NCBI GenBank assembly: GCA_025934595.1
Contig: JAICXU010000007.1
Span: 1 to 16,924, forward strand
DNA: 16,924 bases
From: Polyangiaceae bacterium
GTDB taxonomy: Bacteria; Myxococcota_A; Polyangia; Polyangiales; Polyangiaceae
Direction of reading: 5' to 3'
The position numbers and the translations under genes are program-made. Below, piece by piece: positions 1 through 5,621 of the stretch; position 1 is the stretch's first letter, and each line of letters opens with the position of its first letter. The notes below the pieces were generated by a model, which saw nothing but the letters and a program-made list of their open reading frames with translations, ran no database searches and was not told the origin of the DNA.

Positions 1-96
1 GTCGATGGTCGATGGTCGATGGTCGATGGTCGATGGTCGATGGTCGATGGTAGATGGTCGATGGTCGATGGTCGATGGTCGATGGTCGATGGTCGA
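1..96. repeat. Tandem repeat, 7-bp unit GTCGATG, about 13.7 copies
   Basis: Thirteen consecutive heptamers fill positions 1-91 and a partial copy (GTCGA) runs to 96. The array probably continues to the left, because the window begins inside it. All copies are identical except 50-56 (GTAGATG, one C to A change). The near-perfect identity points to recent expansion by slippage. The unit length is not a multiple of three, so a coding role would require an open frame cycling through seven residues every 21 bp; no gene start or stop is visible to decide this. It ends abruptly at an AT-richer stretch. Confidence 0.97.
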
Positions 97-310
97 ATGA
101 AAGTATTCGTTTACCGCAATTTCTAGCTATTTAGACATATAGTTGTCTACTTGGGCACTTATCGGCAAGCGCATGCCAGCGAGAAGATGCTGGCATTGGC
201 GCTTGCAGAACCTTTTTGTCTCTCGCCTCTTGGCCTCGCCACGATTGAAGCATTGCCATCGAGAAAACCTCCGGCCCCTGCCGGGGTGAAGTGAACCGGA
301 GGTTTTCTCG
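97..310. other. Gene-poor, AT-richer leader region with three palindromes
   Basis: No protein gene is convincing here. The stretch 97-160 is clearly richer in A and T than the rest of the window, and a TATAGT hexamer at 138-143 resembles a sigma-70 -10 box, although no good -35 box lies at the right distance. It holds a small palindrome at 132-149 (6-bp arms TAGACA/TGTCTA, 6-nt loop), a strong hairpin at 165-206, and the left arm plus loop of the large inverted repeat at 253-317. A 42-codon minus-strand frame (259 to 131) has a good ribosome binding site but no recognised product. Confidence 0.7.
165..206. other. Strong hairpin, 16-bp stem with a 2-nt bulge
   Basis: Outer arm 165-172 (GCAAGCGC) pairs perfectly with 199-206. 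Inner arm 173-180 (ATGCCAGC) pairs perfectly with 189-196. Bases 197-198 bulge on the 3' side and 181-188 form the loop. On the plus strand a run of five T follows at 213-217, six bases past the stem. This resembles a loose intrinsic terminator for transcription entering from the left, or a structured element of the leader of the downstream four-helix-bundle gene. Which of these it is cannot be decided from sequence alone. Confidence 0.75.
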
Positions 311-317
311 ATGGCAA
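253..317. promoter_or_regulatory. 22-bp perfect inverted repeat containing RBS and start codon
   Basis: Bases 253-274 and 296-317 are perfect reverse complements, separated by a 21-nt loop (275-295). The right arm contains the Shine-Dalgarno sequence GGAGG (298-302), the 8-nt spacer and the ATG (311-313) of the four-helix-bundle gene. In an mRNA starting upstream of 253 the initiation region would therefore be fully paired. By symmetry the left arm carries the same Shine-Dalgarno sequence, spacer and ATG on the minus strand (start at 259). The structure is seen directly; its use as a translational switch is inference. Confidence 0.9.
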
Positions 318-646
318 CTACGTTCCACTTTCAGCGAACTCAGGTCTATTTGGCGGCGCGCGCGGTCGCGGTGATTGTTCACAAGGCGAATATTCGCGAT
401 TCCGAGCTTCGCGATCAGGCTACGCGGGCGGCGAAGAGCTGCTTTCTCAACGTCAGTGAGGGATTGCCCAGCAAGATGAGCGGCGTCCGACGACGGCACT
501 TCGCGACCGCGCTTGGGTCGCTCGGTGAGGTTTGCGCCGCGCTCGATCTCGCGGAGGAGCTCGGTGCGGTCGATGCGGATGCGCGCCGTGACGATGCAAT
601 CGCCCGAACCGCAGCGCTCGTCGGCGGGCTCGTTCGCGCGGAATAG
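311..646 (+). CDS. Four-helix-bundle protein (S23/IVS/Avd-type family)
   Basis: This 111-residue protein matches the small family found in 23S rRNA intervening sequences of Leptospira and Coxiella, which also includes the accessory Avd protein of diversity-generating retroelements. The recognisable core is LRDQATRAAKSCFLNVSEG (about residues 33-51), corresponding to the family's Q..RAA.S...N..EG pattern, followed by the LGSLGEV segment typical of helix 3. Length is close to the usual 110-130 residues, so it appears complete. Avd-like members form basic pentameric barrels that bind nucleic acid; stand-alone members mostly have no known role. The ATG has an excellent GGAGG 8 nt upstream, but both lie within the arm of a perfect inverted repeat. 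No reverse transcriptase, template repeat or rRNA is visible in the window. The stop is only 4 nt from the stop of the convergent lipoprotein gene. Confidence 0.88.
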   Translation: MATTFHFQRTQVYLAARAVAVIVHKANIRDSELRDQATRAAKSCFLNVSEGLPSKMSGVRRRHFATALGSLGEVCAALDLAEELGAVDADARRDDAIARTAALVGGLVRAE

Positions 647-650
647 AGCG

Positions 651-1724
651 TCACAAGCTGCCTGGACCCGCTTCGGTCGGTGGCCACGGCTCTGCGTTCA
701 CTTTCTTCCACGCATCGCATGCGGCTGGCAGCATCTGCGTGAGCGTCGTCTTGTCACGCAGAGCCGCGTCGAGCAGTGGAACCAGGGCGCGGCCCAATCG
801 ATTGAAGCGAACGTAAGGAAAACTTGCAGCGCGGTTCTCGTACGCGAGGTGTGCGATCGTTTCATCGAGGGCACTCGGGCGACCGACGATTCCCGGGTAC
901 AGCGCGTACGCTATGCCTTCCGAAAGAGTCTGCGCGTCAAGCCCCGCGCCACACGCGCTCGCCTCTTCTTTCAAATCACCCATGCGTCGGTTCAGCACGA
1001 AATGAAGGCTTTCGTGGAGCAAGATGTCCTGCGCGCCGTCCGATGCCTCGAGCACCATCTGCCCGCCGTTGTAACCGCCACCGCCGGAACGTTTGTCCGG
1101 GCTCGGCACCAGCCAGAGCGGCACGTGCTCTTTCGGCACCGTCATCTCGGTGAAGAATACGAAGTCGCTCATCATCTTCGCGAGACGCGGGCCGTCACCC
1201 ATCACCTGCGCGCGAAGCTCGTCGACGGCGCCCTTCTTCGATTCGATCAAGGGAAGCACGACGGGCGTCAGCGCATCGAAGAGCTCGCGCTCGATCGCGA
1301 GGTCTTCGGGCGACAAGACGGCCTGCGCGCGCGCCAGCGCGTCTTTCACGGATGCAGTCGTGTAAAATAGCTCGTCGAGCTTTCCGTACCTAAGCTTTTC
1401 ACGAAGCGCACGATGCGCCTGAAGCGCCTTGTTTTCCCGGTCCCCGAAAAGATTTTTCTCCGCCGCCCACCTGGCGTACTGCCGATGCATGAACGGCGAC
1501 CACTGCGATAGCTGATCGCAAACGTGGAAAATCTGCGCCGTCTCCGACTTCGAAATGTCGAAGATGACGACGTCCGCATCGAGCTCGACGACGTCGGTAC
1601 GCGGTGACGCCGCGACGATCGCATCGTGACTTGCGGCGGTCGGCATGCGCGCGGGAGACACTGCGCGCTCAGCGCACGACGAAGAAGCGAAGCAACAAAG
1701 CGTGAGCGCAAATCGTTTCTTCAT
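651..1724 (-). CDS. Putative lipoprotein with HExxH...E metallopeptidase signature
   Basis: I do not recognise a named family. The ATG at 1724 gives 357 residues starting with a basic MKKR, a short hydrophobic stretch and ASSSC at 13-17, a plausible but non-canonical lipobox (Ser at -3). TTG 1733 and GTG 1730 are alternative starts, and no strong ribosome binding site is seen. A glycine-rich stretch near 214-221 precedes HESLH at 237-241. Then comes LSEGIAYALYPG, whose Glu269 lies 28 residues after the second His, the spacing of a gluzincin third zinc ligand. An extracytoplasmic zinc peptidase is therefore the best guess, with no substrate suggested. It starts 33 nt after the stop of the aconitase-like gene on the same strand and is probably co-transcribed with it. 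Confidence 0.72.
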   Translation of the reverse strand: MKKRFALTLCCFASSSCAERAVSPARMPTAASHDAIVAASPRTDVVELDADVVIFDISKSETAQIFHVCDQLSQWSPFMHRQYARWAAEKNLFGDRENKALQAHRALREKLRYGKLDELFYTTASVKDALARAQAVLSPEDLAIERELFDALTPVVLPLIESKKGAVDELRAQVMGDGPRLAKMMSDFVFFTEMTVPKEHVPLWLVPSPDKRSGGGGYNGGQMVLEASDGAQDILLHESLHFVLNRRMGDLKEEASACGAGLDAQTLSEGIAYALYPGIVGRPSALDETIAHLAYENRAASFPYVRFNRLGRALVPLLDAALRDKTTLTQMLPAACDAWKKVNAEPWPPTEAGPGSL

Positions 1725-1757
1725 CGTCACCAATCGTCACCCGCTCGACCATCGACC

Positions 1758-3731
1758 TCACACTTCGTCGGGTGACGCGATTTTTCCGGCGATCGCGCTT
1801 GCGGCCACGACGAGCGGGCTTGCGAGATAGACTTTTCCCGGACCGCTTCGGCCGGGGAAGTTGCGATTGATGGCGCTCACCGTGACTTGATCGGGCGAGT
1901 CGGAGACTCCCGGGCCCGCTTTGATGCACGCGCCGCACGAAGGATCCACGAGCTCGGCTCCGGCTTTTTCGAAGACCTCCAAATAGCCTTTTTTTTCCGC
2001 ATATCGGCGAATGTCTTGCGAGCCGAATTGAATGTAGAGATGCACGCCTGGTGCGACGCGCTTGCCTTTGTCGACGGCGGTTTTCAGAACGCTCGCGTAC
2101 ATGTCCATGTCGGCTTTTTTCCCGCCGGTGCACGAGCCGCCGTACGCGATGTCGATCTTCACTTCGCTCTGCTTCTTCAATTCTTCGAGCGGCACGCCGT
2201 TGCGTGGATCGCCGGGCGTCGCCACCATCGGCACGAGCTTCGCGAGATCCACTTCGAACGTGGCGACGTAGCTCGCGCCGGGATCCGCTTTGACGATCTT
2301 CGCGCGGACGTCGTCCGCGTTCAGGCCGCGTTGCTTCACGAGATAGTCGACGACGACCTCGTCCGCTTCGATGATGCCGGTGAATCCCCCGGCTTCGACG
2401 GCCATGTTCGTGAGGGTGGCGCGCTCGTCGAGCGACAAATGTCGGACGCCGTCGCCCGCGAACTCGAGCACCTTGCCGATGCCCGCGCCGGTTTTGAAAA
2501 ACGGCTGCGAGAGAATGTGGAGCATCACGTCTTTCGCGCAGACGCCCGCGGGGAGCTTATTTTTCAGCACGAATCGCGCGGTCTCAGGAACGGTGACGCG
2601 CACGTCTTTCGTGAGCCACGCGTTCGCCATGTCGGTCGAGCCGACGCCGAACGCGAAACAACCGAGCGCACCCGCCATGCACGTGTGCGAGTCGGTGCCG
2701 GCGACGAGCTGTCCGGGCAGCGCGAGCTCCTCGATCACTTTGTTGTGGCAGATCGCTTCCGAGCCGACGAGCTTGCCGTCTCGCTCGACCTCTCCATAGA
2801 GCTTGATGCCATGACGTTTCGTGAACGCGTCTTGCACCGTCGCGAGCTTTTGCGCTTGCTTGTCGAGGCCCATGTCGCGATGCGGCTTCGACATCACGCG
2901 ATCCAAGAACGTGAGGTGATCGCGGAACGCGAAGACGCTCTGTGGGTCGGTGACCTTCGCGTCCTCGCCCATCTCGGCGCGGAAGATCGCGTCGGCCATG
3001 GGCGTGACGTACTCGTGCGAGAAGCGAACGTCGGTGCGCGCGAAGAACGCGTCGCCGGGCTTGACCGCGGAAACGCCCATTTTTCCGGCCTTTGCATCGA
3101 CGACGACGTGCGCGGCGAGAATTTTTTCGCAGAGAGTCATCGGACGCGGGGGCGTCGTGATCGCGGGTGGCGTGACCTCGCCCGCAAGCCGCGCGCGGCT
3201 GTAGGCGAAGAGGCCGCCGTGCAGGACGATGCTCGCGCTGATCGCATCGAGCCCTTTCGTGAACTCCGTGACCGGAATCTCTTCGCCACGCTCGATGCGA
3301 TCGACGAGGCCGAAATCGGTGCTCGTGAATAGCCCGATATTCTGTGCATTCTGCAAGTAAATCTTTTCGATGCTCTTCGCGATGACGAGCTGCACGCCGC
3401 TCTTCAATTCGCTGTAGGGCGCGGTCTCGCGTGAGCTGCCGCAGCCTTTCGAGATGCCGCTGACGATGACGCCGAAGCCGCCCTGCTTGATCGCGTCGGC
3501 TTTCACGACGCCGCCGCGCAGGCCGACGAGACAATAGCGAGCGAGCGTTTCGTCGTAGTAGTAACAAACCCAGCCCGGCGTGATCTCGTCCGTGGAGATG
3601 TTTCCGACGAGCGCGCGATTCGGATCGAACGCGAGATTCTCGCCACCGAGCTGAGCTTCGATGAGCTTCGGATCTTCGGTGAGGTAGAGAATTCGCCCCC
3701 GAATTTTCACCCTGCGATCGGCGATGCTCAC
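1758..3731 (-). CDS. One-piece aconitase/IPM dehydratase family hydro-lyase, swivel domain first
   Basis: The 657-residue protein joins two parts. Residues 1-190 are a LeuD-like swivel domain with the substrate loop GCGSSRETAPYSEL (97-109). A proline-rich linker (188-197) leads to a LeuC/aconitase catalytic part beginning MTLCEKILAAH (198-208), the usual LeuC opening. Expected [4Fe-4S] ligands are present: Cys534 in GGSCTGG, and Cys599 and Cys602 in PSCGACIKAG. GTDSHT (345-350) and NRNFPGRSG (622-630) are also conserved. Such enzymes move a hydroxyl group by dehydration and rehydration of a tricarboxylate or malate derivative. The swivel-first order recalls AcnB rather than AcnA, but the AcnB HEAT domain is absent. 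The substrate (aconitate, homoaconitate, isopropylmalate or other) cannot be read from the sequence. The start is GTG at 3731, chosen for AAGGAG six bases upstream (3738-3743). A longer upstream frame is antisense to the methyltransferase. Confidence 0.92.
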   Translation of the reverse strand: MSIADRRVKIRGRILYLTEDPKLIEAQLGGENLAFDPNRALVGNISTDEITPGWVCYYYDETLARYCLVGLRGGVVKADAIKQGGFGVIVSGISKGCGSSRETAPYSELKSGVQLVIAKSIEKIYLQNAQNIGLFTSTDFGLVDRIERGEEIPVTEFTKGLDAISASIVLHGGLFAYSRARLAGEVTPPAITTPPRPMTLCEKILAAHVVVDAKAGKMGVSAVKPGDAFFARTDVRFSHEYVTPMADAIFRAEMGEDAKVTDPQSVFAFRDHLTFLDRVMSKPHRDMGLDKQAQKLATVQDAFTKRHGIKLYGEVERDGKLVGSEAICHNKVIEELALPGQLVAGTDSHTCMAGALGCFAFGVGSTDMANAWLTKDVRVTVPETARFVLKNKLPAGVCAKDVMLHILSQPFFKTGAGIGKVLEFAGDGVRHLSLDERATLTNMAVEAGGFTGIIEADEVVVDYLVKQRGLNADDVRAKIVKADPGASYVATFEVDLAKLVPMVATPGDPRNGVPLEELKKQSEVKIDIAYGGSCTGGKKADMDMYASVLKTAVDKGKRVAPGVHLYIQFGSQDIRRYAEKKGYLEVFEKAGAELVDPSCGACIKAGPGVSDSPDQVTVSAINRNFPGRSGPGKVYLASPLVVAASAIAGKIASPDEV

Positions 3732-3762
3732 CAGTTGCTCCTTAGCATGACGGCCCTCGTGT

Positions 3763-3803
3763 GGCATGCGAGTACGCTCGCAGGGCGGCATGGAGTACGC
3801 TCG
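3763..3803. promoter_or_regulatory. Tandem direct repeat, candidate operator between divergent genes
   Basis: GGCATGCGAGTACGCTCG (3763-3780) recurs as GGCATGGAGTACGCTCG (3787-3803), identical apart from one missing C, with starts 24 bp apart (about 2.3 helical turns). Each copy contains GAG-TACG-CTC, an imperfect dyad. The pair lies in the 78-bp intergenic region between the divergent hydro-lyase and methyltransferase genes. Because the copies differ by one base in length, they would fall in different reading frames if translated, which argues against coding origin. Two adjacent sites for a dimeric regulator of both genes is inference. Confidence 0.6.
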
Positions 3804-3809
3804 GCCGCC

Positions 3810-4910
3810 ATGGCATCTACCCCTCGAAAGGTACCGCCACGGTTCGTCGTAAGGTCGGTCATCGGGATTCGCAACGCGCTCATTCGCACCGCAGAGCAGA
3901 TTTCGCCGCCTCAAGTCACGCTGTTCGATCACATGAGCGGCCTCATCAAATGCATGGTGGTCGCGCAGGTAGCGCGACTGAAAATTGCCGACCTGCTCGT
4001 AACCGGACCGAAGACGGCGGGGGAGCTCGCGCGCGAGACCGGCACGAACGAGGACGCGCTTTGGCGTACGTTGCGCGGCGCGGCGAGCATCGGAATTTTT
4101 CGCCTGCGGGACGACGATCGCTTCGAGAACAATCGCCTCTCGGAAGGTTTGCGCACCGAAGTGTTCGCGTCGATGCGCGATCTCGCCGAGTACTTCGGGA
4201 CGAAATCGAATCTCGATGCGTGGGCGGATGCCCCGGAGACGCTCCGCACCGGGAAAAACGGCTTCGAGCGCGTGCATGGAAGAAGCGTGTGGGACTACTT
4301 CACGGACCATCCGCACGAGGGCGAGACCTTCGCGCGCGCGATGACGAATCTCACCGAGTTCGATGCTTCGGCGATCGCCACCGGGTATCCGTTCGGCGAG
4401 CTCAGCACGATCTGCGACGTCGCGGGTGGGCGGGGCACGCTGCTCGCGAACGTCCTCGCCGTGCACGCGTCCGTGAAGGGAATCCTCTTCGATGCGCAAT
4501 ACGTGCTCGGTCACGCGCCCGCCTATTTGAAAGGACGCGGCGTCGAAGATCGCGTGACACGGGTCGCCGGGAATTTTTTCGCGCGGGAGATTCCGAATGG
4601 CGCCGACGCGTACGTGCTGAAAGACATCTTGCACGATTGGGACGACGAACGATGTCTCGTCATCTTGAGGAACGTGCGCGCGGCGATGGAGCCCGGCAAA
4701 CGCCTCCTCATCATCGAGCTGCTCGTCGAACGCAAATCGACCGAGCTGCCTGGTCCGCTCGTCGATCTCCACATGATGACGGTGTGCTGCGAAGGCAGGC
4801 AACGAAGCCCCGACGATTTCAAAAACCTGCTGGAAAAGGCTGGATTTCGCTTCGGGCGTGTGGTGCCGCTTTCGATGCCGACATCGATCGTCGAAGCGTT
4901 CGCCGTTTGA
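3810..4910 (+). CDS. SAM-dependent O-methyltransferase (Methyltransf_2, plant type)
   Basis: The protein has 366 residues from the ATG at 3810. Residues about 35-115 are the helical dimerisation/winged-helix domain typical of plant-type and antibiotic-pathway O-methyltransferases. The Rossmann part follows, with the SAM-binding motif DVAGGRGT (203-210), an acidic ribose ligand in FDAQYV (Asp228), and ILHDWDDERC (273-282), which carries the catalytic base His275. It should transfer methyl from SAM to a hydroxyl of a small, probably aromatic, molecule; the substrate is unknown. The frame is open back to 3735, but earlier starts would translate the tandem repeat at 3763-3803, so 3810 is preferred. 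The ribosome binding site is weak (GGAG 14 nt upstream), so the start is uncertain. It diverges from the hydro-lyase gene and ends 9 nt from the stop of the convergent phosphatase. Confidence 0.9.
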   Translation: MASTPRKVPPRFVVRSVIGIRNALIRTAEQISPPQVTLFDHMSGLIKCMVVAQVARLKIADLLVTGPKTAGELARETGTNEDALWRTLRGAASIGIFRLRDDDRFENNRLSEGLRTEVFASMRDLAEYFGTKSNLDAWADAPETLRTGKNGFERVHGRSVWDYFTDHPHEGETFARAMTNLTEFDASAIATGYPFGELSTICDVAGGRGTLLANVLAVHASVKGILFDAQYVLGHAPAYLKGRGVEDRVTRVAGNFFAREIPNGADAYVLKDILHDWDDERCLVILRNVRAAMEPGKRLLIIELLVERKSTELPGPLVDLHMMTVCCEGRQRSPDDFKNLLEKAGFRFGRVVPLSMPTSIVEAFAV

Positions 4911-4919
4911 CTTCGCTCG

Positions 4920-5564
4920 CTAAGCGGGCTTCACGGCGCGCTTCTTTGCGCGTTCCTTCTTCTTTTCGACGTTCGTCTCGACACGCGCGATGCTGGCCTT
5001 GGTATTTTTCGGCGCCTTCGCGCTCATCGTGCGCAGGCTCTCGGGCAGATGCGCGACGTCGTTGTACGAGAAGAGGATCGCGCGGCCGTCGGAATGGATG
5101 CGGATGTCGGTGATGCTCGCGTGATAGATGGCCATGCATCTCCACGCCGTCGGCTTCATGCCCATCGCGCGCGCCACGAAGTAGCGGATGATGTTGCCGT
5201 GGCAGACGAGCAGCTCGGTGCGATTCACGCGCGATCGCTTGAAGAACTTGGCGAACGCGCCGTCAGCCTGTTTTTTCCCTTCACGAATGATCGCCGGCGA
5301 CACGTAGAAGCCGACCTCGGTCGGGATGCATTCGCATAGAACCGGGGTCGACGCGACGAGCAGCTTGCGCGGCTCGGCGACGAGCGCGGCGGTGGTCCGA
5401 GCGCGCAGCATCGTGCTCGAGTGAACGGCGTCGACGCGATCGCCCTTCAATGCCTGCGCGATGAGCTTCGCCTGCTTTTTTCCGATTGCCGTCAGATCCT
5501 TCGTGCCCTCGTCGCGCTCGTCGTATTGACCGTGTCGAACGAGGAGCAGTCTGCGCACGCCCAT
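4920..5564 (-). CDS. Histidine phosphatase family protein, PGAM5-like
   Basis: The 214-residue protein has the phosphohistidine motif LVRHGQY (8-14; His11), SSTMLRARTT (49-58; Arg55), an acidic residue in LCECIP (Glu78) and the second catalytic His122 in VCHGNIIRYFV. The arrangement RHGQY, LTAIGKKQA, CHGNIIRYFVARA, ASITDI and a closing LPESLRT follows PGAM5, the protein Ser/Thr phosphatase known from mitochondria, more closely than glycolytic mutases or cobalamin phosphatases. That comparison is from memory, not alignment. After residue about 180 comes a Lys/Arg/Ala-rich tail of some 35 residues, possibly binding acidic partners. There is no signal peptide or membrane segment. The ATG at 5564 opens the motif directly, although the frame stays open upstream. 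It is divergent from the glycosyltransferase across 57 bp. Confidence 0.87.
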   Translation of the reverse strand: MGVRRLLLVRHGQYDERDEGTKDLTAIGKKQAKLIAQALKGDRVDAVHSSTMLRARTTAALVAEPRKLLVASTPVLCECIPTEVGFYVSPAIIREGKKQADGAFAKFFKRSRVNRTELLVCHGNIIRYFVARAMGMKPTAWRCMAIYHASITDIRIHSDGRAILFSYNDVAHLPESLRTMSAKAPKNTKASIARVETNVEKKKERAKKRAVKPA

Positions 5565-5621
5565 TTTCGAAGACAGATTCCCATTTGTGGCGAAACAAAA
5601 CTCTGAAAAATTGGAAGATCG

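Noticed and set aside
131..499. 122-codon minus-strand frame across the four-helix-bundle gene
   Set aside because: The portion beyond 259 is antisense to a recognisable protein. Only the 42-codon part beginning at the mirrored start is worth noting.
97..650. Diversity-generating retroelement around the Avd-like gene
   Set aside because: No reverse transcriptase, template repeat or variable repeat can be seen; the four-helix-bundle family also occurs alone.
1887..3332. Long plus-strand frame of 481 codons opposite the hydro-lyase
   Set aside because: It mirrors the conserved enzyme on the opposite strand and has the Arg/Asp/Glu/Ala-rich composition of a shadow frame. The same applies to long plus-strand frames opposite ftsZ, ftsA, murC, murG and murD.
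3732..4802. Open frame extending the hydro-lyase upstream by 357 codons
   Set aside because: It runs antisense to the O-methyltransferase, has biased shadow composition (Arg/His/Glu-rich), and the GTG at 3731 has an ideal AAGGAG at six bases.
4911..4919. Terminator between the methyltransferase and phosphatase genes
   Set aside because: The 9-bp gap and its flanks contain no convincing stem-loop with a T-run on either strand.
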